Below, in pieces: positions 40,380-50,867 of a DNA stretch of 64,000 nucleotides. Source of the stretch: Blastocladiella emersonii ATCC 22665 (taxonomy: Eukaryota; Blastocladiomycota; Blastocladiomycetes; Blastocladiales; Blastocladiaceae). How positions within the stretch are numbered: the first letter of the stretch is position 1; each line of letters opens with the position of its first letter. Under the pieces are notes generated by a model. It did no database searches and was not told the DNA's origin. It worked only from the letters and a program-made list of their open reading frames with translations. Position numbers and translations under genes: made by a program. The stretch covers positions 372,001 through 436,000 of the forward strand of contig JANHCV010000006.1 of assembly GCA_025594325.1 (NCBI GenBank). Reading direction: 5' to 3'.

Positions 40380-41989
40380 TTACTTGAACATGAACGGGAC
40401 CTCGCTTTCCGCGGGCGCGACAACATCCCCGTCCTCGATATGCTTCACCATCGCCGCGCGCGGGATCTCGCGCCGCGTCACGGTGAGCACTGGGGCGCCG
40501 TCAGCGACGGACGTGAAGCACGGGAACGTCGACGCCTTGCGGTCGAGAAGCAAGCGGTTCGCGCGGTCCGCGCGCGCCTGCTGCTCGGCGGTCCAAGTGG
40601 GCGAAGGGCGGACCGCGGTCGCGAACCGGGCCATGGCGACGCCCGTCACAGGCTCGAGCGCGAGCAGCGGCGGGTGCGTGACGCCGCCCGAGCGGAGGTC
40701 CGTCACGCAGATTTCATACCGAGCGGTCAGCGCGAGGTTGAGGTGGTAGCCGAGCGCGTAGCAGGGGTCCAAGTGCGGGAACGTGCGCGAGTACGGGACG
40801 TGTCCGGGCGAGACAACGCTGTGGTCCGTGATCGAGGCGCGCTGCGGGACGGGTGGCAGCGTGCGCAGGGTCTTTTCGGTCTTGCCCATGTGGATGTGGA
40901 AGCCGATATCCTCCTCGTCCTCTTCTTCGTTAGGCACGCGATCGGGGCTCGTGACGAGAAAGTGGTGCCAGCGCCGCTGGGTAAGCGGGAAGCGCTGCGA
41001 TGAGTTCCGCGTCGCGTCGAGCTCCAAGTGCAGCGACGGGAGGTACCACGGGCGCGGCGCGGCGTCCAAGGCGAGTTTACCGGCCGTGAACTGGATCTCC
41101 TCAACAATCTTACGCTCGGCAATCGAGAAGAAGCCGACCTCGCCCGTAGCGAAACCAAGAGCGATCAGGCCGGGCATGTACGAGTCGAGGTTGCGCTTGA
41201 ACCGGCACTGACGCTCAACGCGCGTGCTCGAGATGACACGAAGGGTGTTCGGGTCCAGCGTCTCGACCACGGGGTAGTTGTAGCCCGCGTCGTGGTAGAC
41301 GAAGACAAGCGTGCCGTCCGCCATGGAGTAGGCCTCGGTGCCTAGTCGAACAACCCGGGTTAGTACCGCGTCCAGGTCGAACGATGCAAACACATCAGCG
41401 GGCATGGCGTACCGTGGATCTCAGGGGAAAACATGCGCGCCTCAACAAGCGCCTTGTTATCGGGCCGGTCTCAGTACCACCACGCGAGCGTCCACGGCAT
41501 CCCAAGCGAGCGGAACCCTGACGCGGTGATCAGGATCCGCGACCGCGGCGAGTCGACGAGCAGAGGGAACAGCGTGAACCGGTTGCCGGGCGGAAGCCCC
41601 GTCTGCTTCAACCCCTCAAACCGCACCGTGGCGACGGGCTCGAGCGACGGCAGCGCAAAGACGTGCGCGCAGTCGTACCGGTCAAACGCGTGCTGGCCGC
41701 TGGTTTCGGGGCCGTGCGGATCCTCGCGGCGGCGCGACGCGAGCGCGACCATGTAGTCCTTGTCGAAGATGACCGAACTGAACGACTCGGTCTTGTCCGT
41801 CGGATCGCTCGGTGCCGCGAAATCGAGCTGCGTGACGGTAAAGTCGCCGCGGGTCCAGGACCGATGGACGCGGGCCTGGTCGCGGAACACGGCCCACCAC
41901 GACAGCGGCAGGTCCGTGAAGCGCGGCGGGAGGCCGTGCATGTCGCGCGCGAGCGCCAAGTCGCTCGTCGAGGCGTTCATTGGCTTCAT
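40380..41989 (-). pseudogene. F-box/beta-propeller-like protein, apparently frame-broken
   Basis: Two minus-strand frames belong together. 41989-41471 (173 codons) has PLSWWAVFRDQARVHRSWTRGDF, the segment that links F-box and WD domains in FBXW-type proteins. 41405-40380 supplies beta-strand-rich sequence (GTLVFVYHDAGYNYPVV, LGFATGEVGFFSIAERKIV) and ends EVPFMFK. A likely intron runs from GTACTG (41477) to CTAG (41342) with a perfect TACTAAC branch site. But the exon phases differ by one base, so as written no allowed splice joins them. No F-box is seen before 41989. Either a pseudogene, a sequence error, or an exon I missed. Confidence 0.6.
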
Positions 41990-42181
41990 GGTTGTCGGGT
42001 CGACTTTTGGAGAAGAGTCGAGGACTCACCACAGCCGGGCTGTGACTCGAAGCTGAGCCGCGTCGACCTGAGTGCCGCGGCCAGCTTCTCCTGGTCGCCT
42101 CGATCCCAGCAGCGTTCGTGCGAGAATGATGAATCATGTAGTGCGTGGGGTATAAAGACTATCAAAACCACTCCGATGACC

Positions 42182-43846
42182 TCACGACCTCGCCGTCACC
42201 GCCTCATCCGTGCCCGCGCGGCGTCCACGACCGGCGCCGTCCCCTGGCCGCTTCCGCGTACTCGGCGGCACGCTAGCCGCGGTCGCGAGCGGCTGCTGCG
42301 CCGCCTGCCCCGCGGCCACCGTCGGTACGGGGTTCAGCCCGACCTTCTCGAGCCTCGCGATCTTACGCTGGTTCTTGCACACGCTCCACGCGAGCTGGCC
42401 GAGCGACCCCGCCCACGCGGCGCCGACACACCCGGCCATCGCAAGGATCCACGTCGCCTGGCCGCACGTCACGCCGACGCGCCGGACCGCGTCCTCGTCG
42501 TGCGCCGACGGCGACGCGGTAGTCGCGCGCCCGTCGCACGCGGCGACGTACATGGCGTAGGCGTCGGGGACGAAAGCCATGACGAGCGCGAGGATGAGCC
42601 AGACGAGAACGAGGGCGATCTCGAGCGGAACCAGGAACATGCGGCGCACGCGGAGCTTCCACCGCTGGCGCATCGCTGACGCGCTCACCTTGCGCGCGCG
42701 CCGGCTGTAGAAACACCCCGAGTACAGGCCCAGAAACGCGAGCGAGTACCCGAGCGACCCGACCATGAGCCACTGGTACGCGAGGAGGAATGGGGCGCGG
42801 GACTCGTCGAGCTCGGCCTCGGCCGGTGGTGGGGCGTTCGGCAGCTTGCGCCCGCCGCGCGCCGTCGCGCGCAGGACGTCCGGGATCGCGACGCGCGCCA
42901 GGATCACGCCGATGAGCGAGCAGACGAGGATCACCAGCTTGATGAGAAACGGGACCGTCCGCCACACGCCGGGCCGCACGGACGGGCGCATCGACAGCGA
43001 GTCCTCGGTGTCGTCGCTGTCGTCGAGCAGCTTCGAGTCGGACCCCGTCCCGCGCGCGAGCGGCGCTGGTACCGATGGCGCGGGCGGCAAGGGCGGCGCA
43101 CTCGCGCGCGGCATGCTCCCGCCGCCCGGCGGGCCGAGCGGGACGAGAACCACGGGCTGCGGCGGGGACGGCGGGTTCACCACACCCACCGCCGCCATTG
43201 GCGCTGGCGGTTCCGCGACGCGCTCCATGACGTAGACGTTGTGCGCGGCCGACGCGACGGGCTCGGCGTACGTGACGACGCGCGGCGCTCCACTTGCCCC
43301 TCCCGCCGCTGACATGACGCTAGCGTGCCGCGGCGGGAGCGGCGGCGTCGGGACGTAGCTGAACCGCGCGTCGCCGGGGTACGCGGGCAGGAGCGGTACA
43401 CCGCCGCCGCCCGTGTCGACATGGTGGTGGGGGTGGTGAAGGCGCGGGTTGATGGGCTCGGGCATCGCGAGGAGCGGGGGCTCCGGCTGCGGCATGGCGA
43501 GCGGGGCGCCGTAGCCCGAAGCAGCCGCGAGCGGGGCGCCGTAGCCCGAGGCGGAAGCGGTGGCCGCCGAGTCGAGCCATGAGACGGACCCGTGCGACGT
43601 TGACAGCGGGAGGCCCGTGTCGGAGTACTCACCGTCGCTGCCGGCAGCAGCGGCGTGCAGGGCCGCGGGCGATGGCGCGATGCCCGCTGCTGCGTGCTGA
43701 TACATTGGCGGCGGAGGGAGGGCCGGTGGGGGCGGTGGAGGGTGTGATGGCGGGAGGAGCGGTTGAGTTGCCCCTGCGGACTGGCTGGCGGTGCGCGGCG
43801 GGAGCGGTGGCCGCGGCGGCGGGCGGGATGGGGGTTGGCGTTCCAT
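42182..43846 (-). CDS. Four-transmembrane protein with long Pro-rich N-terminus
   Basis: 554 aa from the ATG at 43846 (context AAAGATGGAA); an in-frame ATG at 43966 would add 40 residues. The first ~300 residues are Pro/Ala/Ser-rich and probably cytosolic, with a GYGAPLA repeat encoded by a short DNA duplication near 43500-43550. Four hydrophobic spans follow: FLIKLVILVCSLIGVILA, WLMVGSLGYSLAFLGLYSG, EIALVLVWLILALVMAFV and TWILAMAGCVGAAWAGSLG, with a basic tail. Four spans close together recall MARVEL-type or SUR7-like membrane proteins, but no diagnostic motif is seen. Function unknown; membrane location is well supported. Confidence 0.75.
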   Translation of the reverse strand: MERQPPSRPPPRPPLPPRTASQSAGATQPLLPPSHPPPPPPALPPPPMYQHAAAGIAPSPAALHAAAAGSDGEYSDTGLPLSTSHGSVSWLDSAATASASGYGAPLAAASGYGAPLAMPQPEPPLLAMPEPINPRLHHPHHHVDTGGGGVPLLPAYPGDARFSYVPTPPLPPRHASVMSAAGGASGAPRVVTYAEPVASAAHNVYVMERVAEPPAPMAAVGVVNPPSPPQPVVLVPLGPPGGGSMPRASAPPLPPAPSVPAPLARGTGSDSKLLDDSDDTEDSLSMRPSVRPGVWRTVPFLIKLVILVCSLIGVILARVAIPDVLRATARGGRKLPNAPPPAEAELDESRAPFLLAYQWLMVGSLGYSLAFLGLYSGCFYSRRARKVSASAMRQRWKLRVRRMFLVPLEIALVLVWLILALVMAFVPDAYAMYVAACDGRATTASPSAHDEDAVRRVGVTCGQATWILAMAGCVGAAWAGSLGQLAWSVCKNQRKIARLEKVGLNPVPTVAAGQAAQQPLATAASVPPSTRKRPGDGAGRGRRAGTDEAVTARS

Positions 43847-44146
43847 CTTTATGGCGTGCAGTGGCGATACATGGAGGCGAGGTGCATAGGATGAGAGAGA
43901 GGGAGGTCTTGGCGGTCGATGGCTGAGCCAGGGCGCAGGCAGGCAGGCAGCTGCGGTGCAAGCCAAGTCGCGACTTTCTGCGACCGCTGACCGACCGACC
44001 AGACCAGGCAGTCTATTTCGCGGCCACGGCGTGCGCGTTAGATTCGCGCCTCCCTATCCCTTCCAGAACGCCTTGCTTATGAGATGATATATTGGACGAC
44101 GACAAGGATGACGGAGAGAAAACAACAAAACAAACCACACGCACAC
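43847..44146. other. Intergenic region between the four-TM gene and NSP1
   Basis: Leader/promoter of the four-TM gene on one side and the NSP1 3' end on the other. Nothing else seen. Confidence 0.45.
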
Positions 44147-47070
44147 TCAGCGGTGGTACACGCTGCCGGCAGCCGACGGGTCGCGCGACTCGTGGATGCG
44201 GGCCTGGAGCTGCTCGGCCTGGCGCTGGTCGCGTGCGACGCGCTCGACCTGCGAGTACATGTCGGCGGTAGTCGCGTCGATCCACTCGAGCGCGCGGAGG
44301 TGCGCGTTGAGCACCTCGGCCACCTGCGTGAGCGGGTTAGCCGCTGCGGCCGCAGCCGCCGCCGAGACGGAAGACGACGCCGACGACATGTCCATGGCGC
44401 CGAGCGGCCCGCCGAGCCCGTCGGCACCCGCGCCGGTGCGCGCGTTGACCTCGGCGACGAGCTGGTCGAGGTCGTCACCGAGCGAGTCGAGGAGCTCGTT
44501 GACCTCGAGCGCCTTGTTGAACGCGGCCTCGCGGTCCATATCGACCGCAGCCGCCGCGTTCCCGGCGGCAGACCCGGGCGCGCCCTGCGGGAACTTGGCC
44601 TTGACGAGGTCAGCGATGGCGGCCTCGCACGACGTGAGGGCCTCGTCCATATCGTTCTGCGACGCGGCAATCGACTCGAGCGCGTCGTCGACGCGCGCCT
44701 GGGTCTCGGTGAGCGCCTTGGCCTGCGTGTGCAGCGTCGCGAGCTGGTGCGACGCCGACACCATGGCCGCGTCCCACTCCATGACCTTCTTGGCCTGCTG
44801 CTTGAACACCATGGTGTGGTCCGCCAGCTCGCGGTTCCACTTGTTGACCAGGTCCTCGAGCGTCCGGTTCGCCAGCGCGTCCTGCGGCGCCGCGGCGACC
44901 ACGGGGCCCGCGGGCGCCGGGGCCGGCGCAGCGGCGGCCGCCGACGTGGCCGGGGCCGAGACGGCAGGCGCGGCTGCAGCAGCAGTGGACGTGGCAGGGG
45001 CGGGCGCCGCGACCGACGTCGAGATCGGCGGGACCGCGGGCTTACTCGTCGCCGCCGCGCCGCCGAAACCCGCGAGCGGGGCCGTCGTCAGCTTGGACGC
45101 ACCGGGCGCCGCCGGCGCGCCGAACCCGCCGAGCACCGGGGCCGCCGCCGGGGCAGCCGCCGCCGACGATGCAGCGGGCGCCGCGGCCGAGGTAGCGCCG
45201 GGGAACGCGAACGCAGCCGCCTTGGGCTTCTCAGCACCGGCCGCGGCCGCCGACGTGGTGGGCAGGCCGCCGAGCGCGGGCGCGGGCGCACGGCCGAAAG
45301 TGGGCATCGAGGTGGCGGGCGCGGACGGGGCCGAGCCGACCTTGGGCGTGCCGAGCTCGTTCATCGTCATGGGCCCGGGCGTGCCTGGTGGGGCCGCAGC
45401 GGCACCGCCGAGATTGCCGAACAGGGGGGCCGGGGCCGCCGACGTGGCGGGAGCCGCCGAGGTCGTGGGCTTGGAGAAGTTGAAGGCGCCGAGCGCGGGA
45501 GCAACGGGGGCAGCTGCAGCCGAGGTCGCGGGAGCCGCCGAGTTCGCGGGCTTGAGCTGGCCGAGGCTGAAGCCGCCAAGCGCCGGGGCAGCGGCGGGAG
45601 CAGCCGGCGCCGCCGAAGTCGCCGGAGCCGCCGACGTCGTGGGCTGGCCGAAAGCGAAAGTGGTCGGGGCAGCGGGGGCAGCGGCCGAGGTGGCGGGGGC
45701 AGCAGCGGTCGAGGTCGCCCCCAGGCCGAACCCGAAGGCGGGGGCCGGCGTAGCGGCCGTGGTCGCGGGAGCCGCGAGAGACGACGTCGCCGCGGGTTTG
45801 CCGAAAGAAGCACCACCGAACGCGAAGGCGTTGGCCGCCGGGGCCGCGGACGTCGAGGGCGCGGCCGAGGTGGCGGCGTTGGTGCCGAACGTGAAGCCGC
45901 CGGTGGCAGGAGCCGCGGCCGAGGTGGTAGCAGGAGCGGCCATGCCGAAGGTCGGAGCAGCCGAGGTGGCGGGAGCCGACGACGCAGGGGCGCCGAACGT
46001 GGTGCCGCCGGGCGCGGCCGAGGTGGCCGTGTTGAACGAGAAGGCGGACGTCGCCGGGGCGGCCGAGGTCGTGGGCGCCTGGGACGCGGCACCAGCGTTA
46101 CCGAAGGCGGAGGCGCCGAAGCCGGTGGTCGGGGCGGCACTGGTCGTGCCGAACGTGGGCGCAGCGCTCGTAGCGCCGAACGTAGAAGCGGCGCTCGTGG
46201 CACCGAACGCGGGAGCAGCGCTCGCAGGCGCACCGAAACCGCCAGTCGGGGCGGCAGCGGGAGCACCGAAACCAGTCGGCGCAGCGGGAGCAGCAGCGCC
46301 GAAGCCGGTCGGCGCAGCGGGAGCAGCGCCAAAGGCAGGAGCCGCGCTGGTGGCGCCGAAGCCCGAGGGCGCAGCGCTGGTCGCACCGAACGTGGGGGCA
46401 GCGGCGGCGGCAGCACCGAAACCGGTGGTCGGAGCCGCGCTCGTGGCGGCGCCGAACGGCGACGGGGCAGCGGACGCGGCGGGCTGAGTGCCGAAGCCGG
46501 ACGTGAAGCCGCCGAGAGCCGGGGCGGGAGCGCCCGACGACGCGGGCTGGGCCTGCGAGCCGAAGGTACCGAACGAGGGGGTACCGCCAGCAGCCGCGCC
46601 GAACGACGGAGCAGCGCCGGCAGCACCGAACGCCGGGGTAGCGCCAGCGGCCGCGCCGAAGCCGGAAGCGCCCGTGCCAAAGCCCGAGGGCGCGGCACCG
46701 GACGCGGGCGTAGCAGCAGCTCCGAACGCGGGGGCGCCCGTGTTGGCAGCGGCGCCGAAGGCGGAACCGAACGCCGAGGGCGCGTTGCCGCCGGCCGGGG
46801 TGCCGAACGCGCTGCCGCCCGCGGGCGCGCCAAAGGCGGACGGAGCGCCCGACGCGGCAGACTGCGCGCCGAACGTCGTGGCGGCATTGCCGAAGGAGAA
46901 GCCCGTCGAGCCAGCACCGGCCGCGGGAGCGCCGCTGGCGCCGGCGTTCGCACCGAACGCGCCAAAGCCTACGGACACGTGCTGCGGATCAGTGCTCGTT
47001 GATCATGGAGGGCGATAGGAGCAGCAGTTGACGCACCGCCAGTGGGTTTGTTATTACCGCCGCCGAACAT
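44147..47070 (-). CDS. NSP1: FG-nucleoporin NSP1/Nup62
   Basis: Central-channel nucleoporin of the nuclear pore; its FG repeats bind transport receptors and its coiled coil assembles with Nup57/Nup49 partners. The preferred model has exon 47070-47037 (MFGGGNNKPTG), a 68-nt intron (CTGAT branch) and exon 46968-44147, giving 951 aa. The first ~700 residues are Ala/Thr/Ser/Pro with dozens of spaced FG or FGA units (TSAAPTFGATSAAP-like). The C-terminal ~245 residues form the conserved Nsp1 coiled coil, opening RTLEDLVNKWNRELADH with DDALESIAASQNDMDEAL further on. A nearer donor (GTAATA, after 13 nt) is also in phase, so the first few residues are uncertain. Yeast Nsp1 823 aa, human Nup62 522 aa. 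Confidence 0.9.
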
Positions 47071-49170
47071 GGTCGATGGAGGGGTGATCACTCGGCTGCA
47101 GACGGGTTGCTGGGGTGGTCGCGAGCGAGTCGGTGGGAGCTCGGACGAGCCGTTGATACGTTGCAGAAAGTGCGGGTTGCAGCAAGTGCAGCGCGAGTCG
47201 CCGGTGATGAGAGCGAGGGGGAGGAGGACGAAGAGCGCGTCGACCAGCCGGTCGCTGCGACCGGGCGAGCGAAAGCGGTTCCCGTCGAGTCAGATGCGGT
47301 CACATGCTCCCTTCGCTATCTGAATAACGCGCTTTGCTATCCGCATGCCGGCGCGCATGACCAGCACGCGACTGCCACACGGCGGAAACGCGAGACATTT
47401 TTTCGTCTCTCTCCTCGCGCACGCGCGCGTCTCCCCAAAGCTCTCCCGGCTCGATCGCGTCGAAGGCGCCGCGGTATTCGGGGAGGTCATGTGGCCGCTT
47501 TGCTTCGTGTGCGGGCCGCTGGCGCCGCCTCGGGCGGTGGTGGGTGGCCCGGTGGATGTTAATTTTCCCCTCAGCGAATCAACTTGCCTGTGTCTCCCTC
47601 CCGCCGTCGCCGACGCCTCCGCCACGCGCCGCCGCCTCCGCCTCCGCCCCGGCCTCGCCTCGCTTCGCTTCCCTCGCTCCGCCTTCTGCTGTCCACACCT
47701 GCAAGCGCCGACCCGTCCGAGCTCGTGCAACCCGCCCGCCACGACCGACCCGACACGACCGGCTCGCCTGCTCCACCGCCACCGACCACTCCCCCACTCC
47801 GCCGGCCCCCCTCGCGCAGCGCGTGCTCCCATCGCACCGATCTCGCACCGCCCCACTCCCCGCAACGCCTCGCCGCGGCCGGATCCAGCGTGATCGCGCC
47901 CGCCTGTCCTCCTCGCCGCCGTGCCACCCCGCAGGTGCGTGCGCCACGCTCACTGCCCGCTGTCGCTCAAGCTGACCCGACGCTCGCGTATCCTCCCTTG
48001 ATCCGTTCGCTCCTCGCGATCCGCACCGACCAACGCGCTCGTCGACAACAGCCAGCTTATACCCGCCTGCGGCCTCGCGCACGCCCCGCCTCGTCTCGCC
48101 CATCGCGCGCACGTCGTCCAACCCATCGCCCACGGTAAGCTCCTCCCCTTTTCTCGCTCGCTGACCCCCCTCCCACCCTATCCACCGATCACGGCGCCGA
48201 AGTGACAAGGGACGCGCCGCCGGCGAACGACACGCGCGCGCGTGATACGCGCTCGGAATGTCTCCCGCCTGCTCCCTCGCGCGCGGTCGCGCTCCCCCAC
48301 CCTCACGCCGCCCGCCGCGCGTCGGGTCCCCCGCCCGCCCACCCTCGCCCGCCCGCCCGCCCCGCCCTCCCACACGTCGCCTGCCCACCCCCGCGCCCGT
48401 GAATTCGACCCTAACTCACACGCATGCCCGCCCGCCCGCTCTCGCAGTAGACTGGACGCATCGTCGCAACGATAGAGCTCCCTCTCGGCGGTGTGTATCT
48501 CTCACCCTCTTGACGACGACGACGACGCGCACACTGCACGACACACACGCGCGCGCGTCTTCATCTCCCCCGCACATCGCTCCCCTCCCTCGCACCCGAC
48601 TCGCACGCGCCTGTGGCTGCCGCGTGAGCCACACTGATCACGGGCTGCGGCCGCGCCGGCGCGCCGGACTCGTTCCTTTCGGCGCCACACACCTTCTCGC
48701 GCGCTCATCTCGCCCCCGCGCAACGCTCGCTCGCCTCGCCCGAACTCTGCCATCGTTGCTCTGCACTGCCTGCACTCCCCTCCCACCGCCCCGCCCTGAC
48801 CCTGCGAGCTGCGCCTCAGCCCGTCCCACGCGCCTTCCTCTTTCGGCCCGCCCTCGCTCACCCGTGCTCCGCTACGCGTCGGGATCGCGATCGTTCCCGA
48901 ATTCTCTCGCCCGTCTCTCCACCCTCGCTCATCCGACCCTCGCGCCAAGTGTCCGTGTGTGTGCCGCGCGTGTGTGCGACGCTTCGTCGTCGTTGCCTTC
49001 ATCGGTCCGGATCCGAACATGAACTAACGCCCTGCCCCTCGCCCTCGCCTTAGCCACCATCCTCGGACGCCACCCGACCAACAACAACCGTAACCCGACG
49101 TCGACGACGACATCCTCGCCGGTCGACCACCACCTCCCCCTCCCCCACAGCCCCCTCGCCAACTGCAACC
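47071..49170. other. 2.1-kb divergent intergenic region, NSP1 / G-beta
   Basis: Pyrimidine-rich on the plus strand from about 47540 to the G-beta start (many CCTC/CGCC words). Long frames are open on both strands without any protein-like composition. Presumed promoters and a long G-beta leader. No gene seen. Confidence 0.45.
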
Positions 49171-50262
49171 ATGGGTGACATTGCCGAGCGTATCAACGCC
49201 GCGCGCAAGGAGGCCGAGGCCCTCAAGGAGAAGATCAAGCAGAAGAAGGAGGCCCTCGCCGACACGACGCGTACGTTGCCTCCCTCTCGTGTTACTCGAA
49301 CCACGGCTAACCCATCGTGACACGTAGTCAAGGCCGTCGCCGCCGAGCTCGAGCCGCTGCCCCGCATCATGATGCGCGTGCGGCGGACACTCAAGGGCCA
49401 CCTGGCCAAAATCTACGCCATGCACTGGGCCATGGACAAGCGGCACCTCGTGTCGGCGTCGCAGGACGGCAAGCTCATCGTGTGGGACGCGTATACCACC
49501 AACAAGGTGCACGCGATCCCGCTGCGGTCGTCGTGGGTCATGACGTGCGCCTACGCGCCATCGGGCAACCTGGTCGCGTGCGGCGGCCTCGACAACATCT
49601 GCTCCATCTACAACCTGAAAACCAAGGAGGGGTCCGTCAAGGTGGCCCGCGAGCTGTCGGCCCACACGGGCTACCTGTCGTGCTGCCGTTTCCTGTCGGA
49701 CCGCCAGATCATCACCTCGTCGGGCGACATGTCGTGCATGCTGTGGGACATTGACGCCGGCATGAAGACGCTCGAGTTCACGGACCACACGGGCGACGTC
49801 ATGTCCCTGTCGCTGTCGCCCGACAAGAACATTTTCGTGTCGGGCGCGTGCGACGCGTCGGCCAAGGTGTGGGACATCCGCACGGGCCGGTGCGTGCAGA
49901 CCTTCACTGGCCACGAGTCGGACATCAACGCCGTGGCCTTCTTCCCGAACGGCGACGCGTTCGGCACCGGGTCCGACGACGCGTCGTGCCGCCTCTTCGA
50001 CCTGCGCGCCGACCGCGAGCTCAACCAGTACACGCACGACAACATCCTGTGCGGCATCACCTCGGTCGCCTTCTCCATCTCGGGCCGCCTGCTGTTCGCC
50101 GGGTACGACGACTTCAACTGCAACGTCTGGGACACGCTCAAGGGCGAGCGCGTCGGCGTCCTCGCCGCCCACGACAACCGCGTCTCGTGCCTCGGCGTCT
50201 CGTCGGACGGCATGGCCCTGTGCACGGGCTCGTGGGACTCGCTGCTCAAGGTCTGGGCATAA
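49171..50262 (+). CDS. Heterotrimeric G-protein beta subunit
   Basis: Partners G-gamma and anchors signalling from seven-TM receptors at the plasma membrane. Exons 49171-49270 and 49328-50262 (57-nt intron, GTACGT donor, CTAAC branch) give 344 aa, the usual length. An N-terminal coiled coil ([20 protein letters not shown]) binds G-gamma. Seven WD repeats follow: [87 protein letters not shown] and a closing [12 protein letters not shown]. Similarity to animal and fungal G-beta is high throughout. ATG in good context (ACCATGG). Confidence 0.95.
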
Positions 50263-50867
50263 GCCCCCGCCCATCGGTGGTGCGGCGCCGCCGGGTGTCG
50301 GCCGTGGACTCGTTCCTCCTCGCATGTTTCCTCCTCTCGCTCTCTCATGTACCACGTTCGCGTTCTTGTTCCTATCAAGCGTCGGTTACCTCTCCCTCCC
50401 TTCCCTCTTTTGCTCCTCGCCTTTGTCGTCTCGGCGAGGATGAGATCTCCTCCCTGCAGCTCGAAGCCGTTCACCCATCCCCCCCCCCCTTGCTGCACGC
50501 CTCCCTCCCTCCCTCCCTTGCATGCGATCCTCGTCCCTCCTCGTCCACTGCTCCCCGGCCCGTCCCTCCACCTCGACTGCCCTCCCCTCCCCTTGCGCAT
50601 TTGGTCCTCTTTCCCTCTCTCGCTTGATATTTTCGTGCCTCTGTTGTAATACTTTTTATGCCTAGCTGTTGCCGCTCTCGTTGGTCTCTCTCTCGCGAAC
50701 GCGCGGACGCGTCAGTCTCCCACTCCAAAAAATGTCTCGCGCCGCGCAATCATGTGACCGCGCGTTGACGTGCGCGTGACCCGTGTCTCGCACGCCGTTT
50801 TCGGTCCTCGCGGCGATCGACCTTGCGCTCCCTTCTCTCCGCCTTTGAGCGACCACCACTACCTGCA
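50263..50867. other. Intergenic region between G-beta and PRMT5
   Basis: Strongly pyrimidine-rich on the plus strand (about 50380-50640), then a CG-rich stretch before the PRMT5 ATG. Nothing else seen. Confidence 0.45.

Noticed and set aside
42151-42158. TATAAAG on the plus strand as a promoter
   Set aside because: No plus-strand gene follows; both neighbours are on the minus strand.
44084-47002. Long plus-strand frames opposite NSP1 as real genes
   Set aside because: Explained by codon bias of FG repeats; Arg/Gly/Ser-rich and without domains.
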